Of a DNA stretch of 64,000 nt, positions 8,567 to 18,542 are shown in pieces. This DNA is from Synechococcus sp. LTW-R (GTDB lineage: Bacteria; Cyanobacteriota; Cyanobacteriia; PCC-6307; Cyanobiaceae), in assembly GCF_014217875.1 (NCBI RefSeq), contig NZ_CP059060.1:1178001-1242000 (forward strand), in the 5' to 3' direction. Numbering within the stretch: position 1 is the stretch's first letter; each line of letters starts with the position of its first letter. The notes under the pieces are model-generated. The model searched no databases and was not told where the DNA came from. It saw only the letters and a program-made list of their open reading frames with translations. Made by a program: the position numbers and the translations under genes.

Positions 8567-10297
8567 ATGAAGACAAACCCAAACATAAAGATTCCCAAAG
8601 CAGCCTGGATCATACTTCTAATTACGGCGGTCATACCCGGCACATCAGAGAAGATACTCCTAACAAGATTCAACTCAGATTGCCTTCAACAAACTGATTA
8701 CTACAAAGTCAAAATAGAAACATCTGCAGCTCTCTCCCCAAGCCTGCCAAACAAAAGATCAGAGAACAAGCTCAAAGAAATAGGCTCTTACTTCCTAAGG
8801 AGAAAGCTGACACAGTCAGACTTTCCCGAAGATTTCCCATCGCACTCCGGAATATCTAAGAACATTGACCCCAGCCTCAGCAGGAGTAGAGCGGAGACCT
8901 TGCAACATTCCCCAAGCTGGTCTTGGCTTGAACAAAAGATAAATGCAGCCAACAACAGAGGACTCAACTCACAAGAAGGTTACCTAAGCAAGATCATTAA
9001 TAATGGACGAAGAGGCGGACGAATTCAAATAAGAGAATGGACCAGCAACAAGCACGTGAACGGAATATCCAGCTGGATAGACAGATTCCCCCTTGCACTA
9101 ACCAGTATCAAGATAGACAAGGACATTGAGGCAAAGTGCAGAACCACCCTTACTGACCAGAAACTAATTCAACGTGGACACCTTCTTCCGTGGATTACAG
9201 CCCCACAACTTTTCATAGACAGAAAGCAAGCTAATGCTTTATTCCATCCAAAGCTCCAAACCCTAATAGCAAAGACAGCTAGTACTGATTTCAAAAGACT
9301 TTATTTTGACTTGGAAGCCTCGAGGGGATACATCGTCTCCATTGGAACATCTGATTTTTCGCTATCAACTCGATTTACGCTAGCTGTTATCGCACTATTA
9401 TTACTAGCCTGCAGCCACAAGAGAAAAACCACAGGCCAAAGCCAAGCGAACAGGCTTTCAAGTAATCAATGTTACCGAAGCCTAATTAAAGTACTTTTGA
9501 CGAATTTATTTATTTTTGCATTTGCATGCTTTGGTGCACTTTCGGTTATAGAAATAATCTTGACTAAGACTAGCTGGCTAGACGAAGCCAGCAGCACCGC
9601 TCCCACCTATCTACCTCTCCATGAGATACTTCAATATGAGCAGGATATGCGGGAAAGATTCCTAGCTGTCAATGAATACGGTTTCGCGGATAAGCCGGTC
9701 TCTTCATATAACGAAGCTTCATCCTGCACCATCTCAATTCTAGGAGACTCGTTTGTGTGGGGGTATGGCGGGGGAGCGAAGAACGACGAGAGGTGGACAA
9801 GCCAGCTAGAGAAGCTTATTCCAAGTTGCAAGGTTCGCCATTGGGGAATCGGCGGGTGGTCCACTAAAGACCAAATCAGGTTCATGAGAGAGAAAGGGAG
9901 ACTCCATCATTCGGATCTGATCATCCTGGGTTTTGTCGACAACGACCTTGATTTGAAGCCAGAAAACGAAGGAAACAATATCCAAACAATCAGGGAGCTT
10001 AAAAGCCTGATTCAACCCACGCCATTTCTTGTGCTTTTTACCCCATGGAATGGTTCAGAGCATCACCAAACAACCTTCAAGAAGGCATCTACTTTGTTCA
10101 CTAGACTTGACATCCGCAACCACTCTTGCCTTAAGGATGTCCAGAACGTAGCCGGGGAAAGCGACGCCCCACGTCACATGTGGATAGGCTCCAACGTGGA
10201 TAGGCATCCAGGCATTCCCATTACAGTGGCAATTGCGAATTGCGCCTTGAAGCATATATCAAACATCAAGGAACTAGAGACAACTGCAATTGAATAG
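8567..10297 (+). CDS. membrane-anchored SGNH/GDSL-type hydrolase, large (gene 2)
   Basis: A protein of 576 residues starting at ATG 8567, built like gene 1: an N-terminal membrane segment (~13-30), a ~230-residue extracytoplasmic region without a recognised fold, two membrane segments (~265-285 and ~308-332), and a C-terminal SGNH-type domain. The catalytic blocks are LGDSFVWGYG (Ser ~395), the Gly block IGGWSTKDQ, VDND, and DRHPG (Asp/His ~545). Sequence outside these blocks differs widely from gene 1, so they are distant relatives rather than a recent tandem duplicate. It is AT-rich and flanked by the trpC remnant on one side and trpC itself on the other. Substrate unknown. Confidence 0.75.
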   Translation: MKTNPNIKIPKAAWIILLITAVIPGTSEKILLTRFNSDCLQQTDYYKVKIETSAALSPSLPNKRSENKLKEIGSYFLRRKLTQSDFPEDFPSHSGISKNIDPSLSRSRAETLQHSPSWSWLEQKINAANNRGLNSQEGYLSKIINNGRRGGRIQIREWTSNKHVNGISSWIDRFPLALTSIKIDKDIEAKCRTTLTDQKLIQRGHLLPWITAPQLFIDRKQANALFHPKLQTLIAKTASTDFKRLYFDLEASRGYIVSIGTSDFSLSTRFTLAVIALLLLACSHKRKTTGQSQANRLSSNQCYRSLIKVLLTNLFIFAFACFGALSVIEIILTKTSWLDEASSTAPTYLPLHEILQYEQDMRERFLAVNEYGFADKPVSSYNEASSCTISILGDSFVWGYGGGAKNDERWTSQLEKLIPSCKVRHWGIGGWSTKDQIRFMREKGRLHHSDLIILGFVDNDLDLKPENEGNNIQTIRELKSLIQPTPFLVLFTPWNGSEHHQTTFKKASTLFTRLDIRNHSCLKDVQNVAGESDAPRHMWIGSNVDRHPGIPITVAIANCALKHISNIKELETTAIE

Positions 10298-10365
10298 ATC
10301 TCTTTATTTAAAGAATAATCATGGGATCTCAGGGATCTAACGCTGATGACTTTTGCTGGCTTCCT

Positions 10366-11250
10366 TCAACCCCCGATCAACGTTTCCAGCGCCTGGGTGA
10401 CATCGTCTTGGCGCATCAGCGATTCACCCACCAGCACCGCATCGGCACCGGCGCTCTGGACCCGGTCGAGATCATCGCGGCTGAACAGCCCCGACTCACT
10501 CACCAGCAGGCAGCCCTTGGCGCGCAGCTGGTCGCCGTAGCGCTCCATCAACTGATCCGTGGTGGCCAGATCGGTGTGGAAGGTGGCCAGGTCGCGGTTG
10601 TTGATCCCAATCAGCTGGACGCCATCGAGGGCCAAAACCCGCTCCAGTTCCGCCGCATCGTGCACCTCGACCAGCACCGTGAGTCCCAGGCTCTTGGCCA
10701 CCTTGAGCAGATAGGCCATGTCCTGATCGCTCAGGATCGCCGCAATCAACAGGGCCGCATCAGCCCCGGCCGCCCGCGCCTGATAGAGCTGATAGGGCGT
10801 CAGGATGAAGTCCTTGCAAAGCAACGGCAGGTCCACGACCTGACGCACCTGCACCAGCACCTCAAAGCCCCCCTGGAAGAACGGCTTGTCGGTCAGCACC
10901 GATAGGCAGCTGGCCCCCCCAGCGGCATACCCCTGGGCAATCGCCTCCGGATCGAAGTGCTCGCGGATCACCCCCTTGCTCGGGCTGGCCTTCTTGACCT
11001 CAGCAATCACGGCCGGCTTGCAGCAGGCCGATTTCAGCGCAGCCAGGAAGTCGCGGGGGGCAGGCAGGGCCGCCACCTGACGCTTGAGTTTATCTAGGGG
11101 CACCCGATCGCGGGCCGCCGCCACTTCGCGGTCCTTCTCCCAGACGATCTTCTCGAGGATGTTGCGGGGCTCGCCCTCCTCATGGGGACAGGCGTACTCC
11201 AGGTGAGCCACCTTCACCTTCGGGTTGGGGGGCCTGCGGCGGATCTCCAT
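10366..11250 (-). CDS. trpC: indole-3-glycerol phosphate synthase
   Basis: Converts carboxyphenylaminodeoxyribulose phosphate to indole-3-glycerol phosphate in tryptophan synthesis. The product has 294 residues: an N-terminal cyanobacterial extension ([22 protein letters not shown]), then the TIM barrel with [11 protein letters not shown] (catalytic Lys), [21 protein letters not shown] (Lys), GINNRDL and LVSESG. The start at ATG 11250 has a strong ribosome site (GAGGAGAG). It follows lpdA by 10 bases on the same strand, so the two are probably co-transcribed. Its 3' end is partly duplicated at 8279-8470. Confidence 0.97.
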   Translation of the reverse strand: MEIRRRPPNPKVKVAHLEYACPHEEGEPRNILEKIVWEKDREVAAARDRVPLDKLKRQVAALPAPRDFLAALKSACCKPAVIAEVKKASPSKGVIREHFDPEAIAQGYAAGGASCLSVLTDKPFFQGGFEVLVQVRQVVDLPLLCKDFILTPYQLYQARAAGADAALLIAAILSDQDMAYLLKVAKSLGLTVLVEVHDAAELERVLALDGVQLIGINNRDLATFHTDLATTDQLMERYGDQLRAKGCLLVSESGLFSRDDLDRVQSAGADAVLVGESLMRQDDVTQALETLIGG

Positions 11251-11260
11251 GGTTCTCTCC

Positions 11261-12703
11261 TCAGGCGGCGACCGCCATGGCGGCTTGCTTGTAGGCCACT
11301 TCAACCACCTCGCTCAAGGTGGGGTGGGTGTGCACCTCATTGGCCAGTTGCTTCACGCTTTGGCGGCGAGCCACGGCGTTGGCGATCTCCTGAATCAGGT
11401 CAGCGGCATGGAGTCCATAGATGTGGGCACCGAGGACTTCACCGGTGGCCTTGTTGAAGAGCAGCTTCATCAAGCCATCGCTCTCCAGCTCCGCCAGGGC
11501 CTTGGAGTTGGCCTTGAAATAGCTGCGCACCGAACCCAGTTCAAAGCCCTCCTTCGCCGCCAACTCCTTGGCGTCGGCTTCGCTCAAGCCCACCGAACTG
11601 ATTTCCGGATGGGTAAAGGTGGCCGCAGGGATCGAGCGGTAGTCGATCGAGCGGGGGTGCCCCAGGATGTTGTCCACGGCGACCGTGCCCTGGGCCGCTG
11701 CGGTGTGGGCCAGCATCATCTTTCCGGTCACATCACCGACCGCCCAGAGGTGGGGGACCGGCGCGCCGTTGACCAGCACCCGCAGCTGATCGTCCACGGG
11801 AATGAAGCCGCGGTTGGTCTCGATGCCGCAGGCCTCTAGGTTCAGTTCCTTGCTGGTGGGGACCCGGCCAGTGGCCACCAGGACCGCGTCGACCTCCAGG
11901 GTCTCCACGGGCTCGCGGGTCTGCATGTCCACCAGTTCGATCTGAACCGGAGCACCGGGCTTGATCGACTTGGCCAACACCCCGGAGCGGGCATCGATAT
12001 CGCGGCCATCAATCAGGTTCCGGGCAGCGATCTTGGCGATGTCGGGATCGAAGGTGGGCATCACCCGATCCAGGGCCTCGATCATCGTCACTTCACAGCC
12101 CAGCGCCGTGTAGACGTCAGCGAACTCCAGTCCGATGTAGCCGCTGCCAACGATCGCCAACCAGCGGGGCAGCCACTCGAGGTTGACGGCCTCATCGCTG
12201 GTGAAGACCGTGCGGCCGTCGGTTTCGATGCCGAGGGGCACAAACGGATCAGAGCCGGTAGCGATGATCACGTCGCGGCCGGTCAGAACCCGGTCGACAC
12301 CGTTGATCTCACGCACACCCACCTTCTGGGGGCCCTCCAGACGTCCGGTGCCGCGGATGATCGTGACCCCGGCGCGCTCCAGGGTCTTGGTCAGGTTGGT
12401 GCGGATCGTCGCCACCAGCTGGTTGGCGTGATCGGCGATTTTCTGGCGCTCAAAGCGCACGGGAGCGGCATGGATGCCGAAGCCCTTCAGGTGCTCCGCG
12501 TCAGCTAGCTCGCGCACGCGGCCGCTGGCAGCCAGCAGGGCCTTGGAGGGAACGCAACCGCGATTCACGCAGGTGCCGCCCATGTCGCGGCTTTCGATGA
12601 TCGCCGTGCGCAGCCCGTGTTCAGCGGCGTGCTTCGCGGCGTCAAAGCCGCCGTAGCCCGCGCCAATCACGATGACGTCAAAGTCGAAACTGCCGTCGCT
12701 CAC
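11261..12703 (-). CDS. lpdA: dihydrolipoyl dehydrogenase (E3)
   Basis: FAD-dependent E3 of the pyruvate dehydrogenase complex and possibly of the glycine cleavage system; it reoxidises dihydrolipoamide with NAD+. The protein has 480 residues: FAD Rossmann motif [10 protein letters not shown] near the N-terminus, redox disulfide [16 protein letters not shown]-binding [10 protein letters not shown], second FAD motif AVGDVTG, and the C-terminal active-site HTHPTLSE. I place the start at GTG 12703 ([14 protein letters not shown]), which matches the family; the frame stays open to 12943 but overlaps the next gene. Confidence 0.97.
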   Translation of the reverse strand: MSDGSFDFDVIVIGAGYGGFDAAKHAAEHGLRTAIIESRDMGGTCVNRGCVPSKALLAASGRVRELADAEHLKGFGIHAAPVRFERQKIADHANQLVATIRTNLTKTLERAGVTIIRGTGRLEGPQKVGVREINGVDRVLTGRDVIIATGSDPFVPLGIETDGRTVFTSDEAVNLEWLPRWLAIVGSGYIGLEFADVYTALGCEVTMIEALDRVMPTFDPDIAKIAARNLIDGRDIDARSGVLAKSIKPGAPVQIELVDMQTREPVETLEVDAVLVATGRVPTSKELNLEACGIETNRGFIPVDDQLRVLVNGAPVPHLWAVGDVTGKMMLAHTAAAQGTVAVDNILGHPRSIDYRSIPAATFTHPEISSVGLSEADAKELAAKEGFELGSVRSYFKANSKALAELESDGLMKLLFNKATGEVLGAHIYGLHAADLIQEIANAVARRQSVKQLANEVHTHPTLSEVVEVAYKQAAMAVAA

Positions 12704-12738
12704 CTGAGGCCTGCCCAATTGGGGGGCATTCTCCCCTG

Positions 12739-13545
12739 TCAGCCCCCCAAACCCAACTTGTGTTGCTGCCGCCACCGCTCCAGCAGCAGAGGAGCCGCCG
12801 CCACGCCGACGTTTAGGGACTCCGCGGCCGTGCTGTGGGGAATGGTCACCCGATGACTGGCCAGGGCCGCCAGCTCCGAATGGAGCCCAGCTCCTTCGTT
12901 GCCCAGCAACAGCACCGTTGGCCGGGTCCAATCCAACTCCCAATAGGGAACAGTCCCGGCCTGATCCACCAGGGTGGCCACCACGTGATGGCCTGCGGCC
13001 CGCGCCTGCGCGAGTCGCTCCGCTAAGCCACTCCGATCGGGATCACGGCGGTGGGGCAGAGCAAGAGCCGCCCCCGCCGAAGCCCGCAACACCTTGGGCT
13101 GACAGGGATCAGCCCCGCCCCCCAGCCAAAGGTCATCCACCCCCGCCGCCAGGGCCGTGCGCATCAAGGTGCCGAGATTGCCGGGATCCTGGAGTTGATC
13201 TAAGGCCAACACAAAGGAGCCCAGGCCCTTCTTCTTCGGCAGGGCCTCCTGGGGCAGCGTGGCCACCACCCCATCCGGGGTCTCTGTGGTGGCCACAGCC
13301 GCCAGCACAGCCTCGCCTGCCGGCTGCAGCCGCTCCTCGGGCAGGCCGTCCAAGAGGGATCCGTGGCGCTCTAGCCAGGCCGGGGTCGCCAGCACCTGCT
13401 CGGGCAACAGGCCCAGGCGAACGAGTTCTTGAAGCTGATGGGTTCCCTCCACCAACAACAGGCCCTGCTCCCGGCGACCTTTCGGCTGATGCAGGGCGCG
13501 CAGGCGACCCACCAGGGGGTTGCGGCGGCTGGTGATCAGCTCCAT
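12739..13545 (-). CDS. TrmH/SpoU-family RNA 2'-O-methyltransferase
   Basis: SPOUT-class methyltransferase of 268 residues. The N-terminal substrate-binding domain (RNPLVGRLRALHQPKGR) resembles the RlmB/23S rRNA group; the three SpoU motifs are visible: DQLQDPGNLGTLMRTA, LLGNEGAGL and IPHSTAAESLNVGVA. It probably modifies ribose in rRNA or tRNA, but the exact base cannot be read from sequence. Its ATG shares one base with the stop of the 82-residue gene upstream (TGATG). Confidence 0.9.
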   Translation of the reverse strand: MELITSRRNPLVGRLRALHQPKGRREQGLLLVEGTHQLQELVRLGLLPEQVLATPAWLERHGSLLDGLPEERLQPAGEAVLAAVATTETPDGVVATLPQEALPKKKGLGSFVLALDQLQDPGNLGTLMRTALAAGVDDLWLGGGADPCQPKVLRASAGAALALPHRRDPDRSGLAERLAQARAAGHHVVATLVDQAGTVPYWELDWTRPTVLLLGNEGAGLHSELAALASHRVTIPHSTAAESLNVGVAAAPLLLERWRQQHKLGLGG

Positions 13546-13793
13546 CAGAAGGTTTCGTGGCGCCTCACGTGCAGGCCATCGCCCACAACGATGCTCTTGT
13601 CATCGAGGTCCAGGCCCCGGACCGCGGCCACCTCGCCCTTCAGGCCTTCGGCCTGGAGGTTTTTGATGAGCTCCTTGATCAGGACGTCTTCAATCGTTTT
13701 CTGATCAAACGCATCAGGAGTCAGGGCCTCCAGGAAGCGCCCCATCTTGGAAGCCACCACTTCCGGGGCGTTGGTGATCTTCAGAACGAGCAT
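13545..13793 (-). CDS. conserved small cyanobacterial protein of unknown function
   Basis: An 82-residue product starting at ATG 13793 (MLVLKITNAPEVVASKMG). The pattern of a short strand, helix, and a C-terminal GLHVRRHETF has the look of a conserved protein, but I know no function. It is translationally coupled to the SpoU methyltransferase by a one-base stop-start overlap, which suggests a shared role or regulation. The longer frame to 13847 looks like read-through. Confidence 0.75.
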   Translation of the reverse strand: MLVLKITNAPEVVASKMGRFLEALTPDAFDQKTIEDVLIKELIKNLQAEGLKGEVAAVRGLDLDDKSIVVGDGLHVRRHETF

Positions 13794-13865
13794 CGACTCA
13801 AAAACAGAAGGAAGCGCTGGGTTGAGCACCGACCCCAAAGCTGGCAAGAGCAGCGGGGTTCAGCA

Positions 13866-13897
13866 ATAAAAAAGCTCCTCCCCGAGGGGAGGAGCCT
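13866..13897 (-). terminator. intrinsic terminator after tRNA-Leu(CAG)
   Basis: GCTCCTCCCC at 13874-13883 and GGGGAGGAGC at 13886-13895 form a perfect 10-bp stem; on the minus strand it is followed by TTTTTT. It lies just downstream of the tRNA. Confidence 0.92.
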
Positions 13898-13901
13898 TCA
13901 G

Positions 13902-13985
13902 TGCGGATGGGGAGACTTGAACTCCCACGACATTGCTGCCACTAGTACCTGAAACTAGCGCGTCTACCAATTCCGCCACATCCGC
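13902..13985 (-). tRNA. tRNA-Leu (anticodon CAG)
   Basis: An 84-base class II tRNA. The acceptor GCGGATG pairs with CATCCGC plus A73, the D arm is GCGGAATTGGTAGACGC, the anticodon stem CTAGT/ACTAG encloses loop TTCAGGT with CAG, there is a long variable arm, and the T loop is TTCAAGT. No CCA is encoded. Confidence 0.96.
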
Positions 13986-14171
13986 AGGGGGGGCGATGTC
14001 GCTCACGACGACCAGCGAAATTTACCCCATCAGGGTCCCCCTTCAGGAGAGGGGGGCAATCGGCGACAAACCAGGCCAGCAACGGCTTCGAGCCAGTTCG
14101 AATGCCGGCCGTCTTGCCGGTCTCATTCGTTGTTGTCAGGATAAGGCCCCTCAGGCGGGACGCCTTTAGCC

Positions 14172-15467
14172 ATGACCGCGACGCTGGTCCCGTCTCAACA
14201 GATTCTCACCCCGCAACTGGAAATCGCCGGCGGTCGGCGCCTCTCCGGCGAGCTCCGCGTCAGTGGTGCCAAGAACTCTGCCCTGGTCTTGATGGCGGCC
14301 AGCCTGCTCACCAACGAGCAGCTGCGCCTGCGCAACGTGCCGCCCCTCACCGACATCGGTGGGATGGCCGAGATTTTGACCTCCCTCGGCGTCACCACCA
14401 GCCATGACGGCGACACCCTGGAGATGGACGGCTCCGGGCTAAGCCAGTCCGCCCCGCCCTACGAGCTGGTCAACAGCCTGCGGGCCAGCTTCTTCTGCAT
14501 CGGCCCCCTTCTTGCACGCCTGGGCATCGCGCGGGTCCCCCTTCCCGGGGGCTGCCAGATCGGCACCCGCCCGGTGGTGGAGCACGTCAAAGGCCTGAAA
14601 GCCCTCGGCGCCCAAGTGACGATTGAACACGGCGTCGTCTCCGCCGTGGTCCCCGGCCGCAGCCATCGCCTGACCGGCGGCCGCATCCATCTGGACTGCC
14701 CCAGCGTGGGCGCCACCGAGACCTTGATGATGGCGGCCGCCCTCGCCGAGGGTGAGACCGTCATTGAGAACGCAGCCCTTGAACCCGAGGTCGTGGACCT
14801 CGCCGGACTGCTGCTCGCCATGGGGGCCAAGGTGCGGGGCGCCGGAACCCCCACCATCACCATCGTTGGCGTCGAGCGGTTGCACGGCGCGGACTACGCC
14901 GTCATTCCCGACCGCATCGAAGCCGGCACTTTCCTGCTGGCTGCCGCCATCACCCGCTCCTGCCTCACCATTGCCCCGGTGGTGACCGATCACCTCGGCG
15001 CCGTGCTGACCAAGCTCGAAGAGGTGGGCTGCAAGTTGGAGATTGATGGCACGAACGTGACCCTCAGCGCCGACGTGATCCAAGCGGTCGATCTGCGCAC
15101 CCAACCCTTCCCTGGATTCCCCACGGACCTGCAGGCTCCCTTCATGAGCCTGTTGGCGACGGCGAACGGCAACAGCGTGGTCACCGAGAACATCTTTGAG
15201 AACCGGCTTCAACACGTCGCCGAACTCCAGCGCATGGGGGCAGCCATCCGCACCCAGGGGAACACCGCCTTCATCGAGGGCGTTCCGCGCCTGAGCGGTG
15301 CACCGGTCCAGGGCTCCGACCTGCGGGCTTCAGCCGCCATGGTGCTCGCCGGCTTAGTCGCCGATGGGATCACGACCGTGCAAGGGCTGGAGTACCTCGA
15401 TCGCGGCTATGCCGATTTCGAGGGCAAGCTGAACGCGGTCGGCGCCTCGATCCGCCGACTCGGCTGA
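14172..15467 (+). CDS. murA: UDP-N-acetylglucosamine 1-carboxyvinyltransferase
   Basis: Cytoplasmic enzyme of the first committed step of peptidoglycan synthesis, transferring enolpyruvate from PEP to UDP-GlcNAc. The product has 431 residues with the inside-out alpha/beta barrel repeats, the Lys-Asn pair in SGAKNSAL, and the catalytic Cys in [11 protein letters not shown], so it is expected to be fosfomycin-sensitive. The final part [19 protein letters not shown] is typical. tRNA-Leu(CAA) begins 19 bases after its stop. Confidence 0.97.
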   Translation: MTATLVPSQQILTPQLEIAGGRRLSGELRVSGAKNSALVLMAASLLTNEQLRLRNVPPLTDIGGMAEILTSLGVTTSHDGDTLEMDGSGLSQSAPPYELVNSLRASFFCIGPLLARLGIARVPLPGGCQIGTRPVVEHVKGLKALGAQVTIEHGVVSAVVPGRSHRLTGGRIHLDCPSVGATETLMMAAALAEGETVIENAALEPEVVDLAGLLLAMGAKVRGAGTPTITIVGVERLHGADYAVIPDRIEAGTFLLAAAITRSCLTIAPVVTDHLGAVLTKLEEVGCKLEIDGTNVTLSADVIQAVDLRTQPFPGFPTDLQAPFMSLLATANGNSVVTENIFENRLQHVAELQRMGAAIRTQGNTAFIEGVPRLSGAPVQGSDLRASAAMVLAGLVADGITTVQGLEYLDRGYADFEGKLNAVGASIRRLG

Positions 15468-15486
15468 CCCCTAAAGTCGCAAGCGC

Positions 15487-15568
15487 GGGAGCGTGCCGGA
15501 ATTGGTAGACGGACTCGACTCAAAATCGAGCGCCTTCGGGCATGTGGGTTCAAGTCCCACCGCTCCTA
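15487..15568 (+). tRNA. tRNA-Leu (anticodon CAA)
   Basis: An 82-base class II tRNA: acceptor GGGAGCG with CGCTCCT plus A73, D arm with GGAATTGGTAGACGG, anticodon stem CTCGA/TCGAG around loop CTCAAAA (anticodon CAA), variable arm, and T loop TTCAAGT. It lies between murA and argD on the same strand. Confidence 0.95.
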
Positions 15569-15609
15569 TTTCTCCCCCACCGACCACATCGCCGACTGAG
15601 ACGGCGGTG

Positions 15610-16824
15610 ATGAACACCTACGGCCGGTTCCCCTTGGAATTGGTCCGCGGCCGCGGGGTCTGGGTGTGGGACCAGCAAGGCCGCCGCTATCTCGATGCCG
15701 TGGCCGGCATTGCGGTTTGCACCCTCGGCCACAGCAGCCGCGTGATGCGCAAGGCGCTCGAGCGTCAGCTCCGCAAGCTGCAGCACGTCTCCAACCTGTA
15801 TCGGATCCCTGAGCAGGAGCAACTGGCGGGCTGGATTCGGGACAACAGCTGCGCGGACAGCGTCTTCTTCTGCAACTCCGGTGCGGAAGCCAACGAAGCC
15901 GCCATCAAGCTCGCCCGCAAGCACGGCCATGTCGTGCGGGGCATCGACACCAGCAACGAGCGGGGCCCGCTGATCCTCACGGCCCAGGCCAGCTTCCACG
16001 GCCGCACCCTGGCCGCCGTCACGGCGACCGGGCAGCCGAAATACCACCAGGGGTTCGAGCCCATGGTGCAGGGGTTCCGCTACTTCCCCTACAACGACAC
16101 CTCCGCCTTTGAGGCGTTGCTGCACCGCTGCGAGGCCGCCGGTCCTCGGGTTGCTGCGGTCATGCTCGAGCCGCTCCAGGGCGAAGGGGGTGTCAATCCC
16201 GGCGATGTGGCGTTTTTCCAGCGGGTGCGCGACCTCTGCGATCAATACAAGATCCTGCTGATCTTCGACGAGGTCCAGGTCGGCGTCGGCCGCACCGGGC
16301 GGCTCTGGGGCTACCAAAAGCTGGGGGTTGAACCCGACGCCTTCACCCTGGCCAAGGGGCTCGGCGGTGGATTCCCCATCGGCGCCCTCTGCGTCAAAGC
16401 CGAGGCGGATCAACTCAAGCCCGGGGAACACGCCAGCACCTTTGGCGGCAACCCCCTGGCCTGCCGGGCCGGCCTCACGGTGGCCAGCGAGCTGCAACGC
16501 CGCAACCTGCCGGCCCATGCGGAAGCGATGGGTCAGCTGCTGCAGCGGCAGTTGCTCGAGCTCGCCCAGCGCCATCCCCAATTGGTGAAGGGCGTTCGCG
16601 GCTGGGGTCTACTGCAGGGTCTCGTCCTTCAGGCGGACGGTCCCAAGGCCATTGATGTGGTCAAAGCCGCCATGGACAACGGATTGCTGCTGGTGCCCGC
16701 CGGCACTGATGTGGTGCGCTTTGTCCCCCCCCTGACGATCCAACCGCGGCATCTGCGCCTCGCGGTCAAACGACTCGAGAAAGCCCTGCTGGCGTGTCCA
16801 TCCCCGACCCCTTCAGCGAGCTGA
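15610..16824 (+). CDS. argD: acetylornithine aminotransferase
   Basis: PLP enzyme of arginine synthesis, converting N-acetylglutamate semialdehyde to N-acetylornithine. The 404-residue product shows the class III pattern: FCNSGAEANEAAIKLARK, SFHGRTLAAVTATGQPKY, LIFDEVQVGVGRTG, and the PLP lysine in TLAKGLGGGFPIGA. The start ATG 15610 (MNTYGRFPLEL) is chosen because the frame upstream runs through the tRNA. The gene overlaps folC by 31 bases. Confidence 0.95.
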   Translation: MNTYGRFPLELVRGRGVWVWDQQGRRYLDAVAGIAVCTLGHSSRVMRKALERQLRKLQHVSNLYRIPEQEQLAGWIRDNSCADSVFFCNSGAEANEAAIKLARKHGHVVRGIDTSNERGPLILTAQASFHGRTLAAVTATGQPKYHQGFEPMVQGFRYFPYNDTSAFEALLHRCEAAGPRVAAVMLEPLQGEGGVNPGDVAFFQRVRDLCDQYKILLIFDEVQVGVGRTGRLWGYQKLGVEPDAFTLAKGLGGGFPIGALCVKAEADQLKPGEHASTFGGNPLACRAGLTVASELQRRNLPAHAEAMGQLLQRQLLELAQRHPQLVKGVRGWGLLQGLVLQADGPKAIDVVKAAMDNGLLLVPAGTDVVRFVPPLTIQPRHLRLAVKRLEKALLACPSPTPSAS

Positions 16825-17993
16825 TCGCTCCCTTCAGCCGCCGCGGTGTCGACCTCGGCCTGAAGCGAATCGACGCGGCTCTCGCGGAACTGGGACACCC
16901 AGAAGGCCGCTTCAGGGCTGTCCAGGTGGCCGGGACCAATGGCAAGGGCTCCATCGCCACCATGGTCGAGCGCATCGCCACAGCCGCGGGCTTGCGCTGC
17001 GGGCTTTACACCTCCCCCCATCTCCTGAGCTGGTGCGAGCGCATCCGGCTGCCGGACGGAGCCATTGCCGAAGACGCGCTCAAAGACCTGCTGCAACGGC
17101 TCCAACCGCTGGCCCTGCGTCACGACCTCACCCCGTTTGAGCTGATCACCGTCGCGGCCTTTGTCGCCTTCGCGGAAGCGGAGGTGGACCTGGCCGTCCT
17201 CGAAGTGGGACTCGGCGGGCGGCTCGATGCCACCACGGTCCACCCACGCCGCAACGTGCTGGCCTTCGCCAACATCGGCCTGGATCACGTCGAACACCTC
17301 GGCCCCACCCTCGAGGCGATCGCCCACGAGAAGGCGGCCGTGATGCATCCCGGGGCCATCGCCGTCAGTGGCCCCCAGGCCCCGGAGGTGACCGCCGTGC
17401 TCCAAGCCCAAGCCACGGCGCACGGGTGCGATCTGCGTTGGCGAGCCCCCGTAGCCAAGGACACGGAGGGGGGACCGGCCTTGGGGTTGCACGGCGCACT
17501 GCAACGCAGCAATGCCGCCGTGGCCATCGCCGCCGCCGAAGCCCTCGAGGAGACCGGCTGGCCCATCACTGAGGCGGCCATCCGCCGCGGCCTCCAACAG
17601 GCCCGCTGGCCAGGACGCCTGGAGCGCCGCCAGTTCCGCGGCCAGGCCCTGCTGATCGATGGAGCCCACAACCCCCCCGCCGCCGCCGCGCTCCGCCAGG
17701 AACTCCAGCCCGCCCAGCGGCGCTGGCTGATCGGCATGCAGCGCCACAAGGACGCCCCCGATCTGCTGCGCCACCTGCTGGAGCCCGGGGATCAGGTGCT
17801 CGTGGTGGCCCTACCCGAGCACGCCAGTTGGAGTGCGGAGGAACTCGCCCCAATGCTTCCCGGCATCGAAGCCGGCTCCGATGATCTAAACGAGAACCTG
17901 GAGTGGCTCGTGCAATCGGAGGGTCTGCCGGTGGCCTGCGGCTCCCTGTATCTGGTGGCAGCCCTCCTACCGCTGCTCGACCCGACAGACTGA
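16794..17993 (+). CDS. folC: folylpolyglutamate synthase / dihydrofolate synthase
   Basis: Mur-ligase-like ATP-dependent enzyme that adds glutamate to folates. It has 399 residues, GTG start at 16794, P-loop VAGTNGKGSIATM near residue 45, the LEVGLGGRLDATT motif, HEKAAVM, and the C-terminal domain with LIDGAHNPPAA. The start lies inside the last codons of argD, suggesting coupled translation. Confidence 0.95.
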   Translation: MSIPDPFSELIAPFSRRGVDLGLKRIDAALAELGHPEGRFRAVQVAGTNGKGSIATMVERIATAAGLRCGLYTSPHLLSWCERIRLPDGAIAEDALKDLLQRLQPLALRHDLTPFELITVAAFVAFAEAEVDLAVLEVGLGGRLDATTVHPRRNVLAFANIGLDHVEHLGPTLEAIAHEKAAVMHPGAIAVSGPQAPEVTAVLQAQATAHGCDLRWRAPVAKDTEGGPALGLHGALQRSNAAVAIAAAEALEETGWPITEAAIRRGLQQARWPGRLERRQFRGQALLIDGAHNPPAAAALRQELQPAQRRWLIGMQRHKDAPDLLRHLLEPGDQVLVVALPEHASWSAEELAPMLPGIEAGSDDLNENLEWLVQSEGLPVACGSLYLVAALLPLLDPTD

Positions 17994-18014
17994 AGCCCCG
18001 GCCCGATCCGCGCG

Positions 18015-18542
18015 ATGACCTGCACCCGACTTCTCAGCTGGCTGTCGGCCGTGCTGATCCTGCTGGCGGCACCCGCCCTGACCCTGGCCCTCGACACCTC
18101 CGCTGGCGTGGGGCTGCAGGATCGCGCCCTATTCCAGGACACCGTCGATTACACCCTCACCAACCAGAGCGGCAAAGACTTCTCCGGCCAGCAACTGGCC
18201 AACACCTCCTTCGCTGGGGCCGTCGGCAAAGCCGCTGACTTCAGCGGGGCTGATCTCCACGGCGCGATCTTGACCCAGGGGGCCTTCCCAGACGCCAACT
18301 TCAACAGCGCGGACCTCTCCGATGTGCTGCTGGATCGCACCGACATGAGCGGCACCGACCTGCGCAATGCCGTCCTCGTGGGCGTGATCGCCTCCGGCAG
18401 CACCTTCACCGGCGCCCAGGTCGAGAACGCCGACTTCAGCGATGCCCTGCTGGACCGTGCCGACCAGCGCAGCCTCTGCATCAGCGCCAGCGGCACCAAC
18501 CCGACCACCGGCGTCAACACCCGGGCCAGCCTCGGCTGCTAG
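18015..18542 (+). CDS. secreted/lumenal pentapeptide-repeat protein
   Basis: A 175-residue protein with a signal peptide (hydrophobic SWLSAVLILLAAPALTLA, cut near residue 26) and a central run of pentapeptide repeats (DFSGA DLHGA, NFNSA DLSDV, DMSGT DLRNA, DFSDA LLDRA) forming a right-handed quadrilateral helix. A pair of Cys near the C-terminus (SLCISAS, SLGC) could form a disulfide, as in the thylakoid-lumen pentapeptide proteins. Function unknown. Its stop overlaps the convergent FAD oxidase stop by four bases. Confidence 0.88.
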   Translation: MTCTRLLSWLSAVLILLAAPALTLALDTSAGVGLQDRALFQDTVDYTLTNQSGKDFSGQQLANTSFAGAVGKAADFSGADLHGAILTQGAFPDANFNSADLSDVLLDRTDMSGTDLRNAVLVGVIASGSTFTGAQVENADFSDALLDRADQRSLCISASGTNPTTGVNTRASLGC

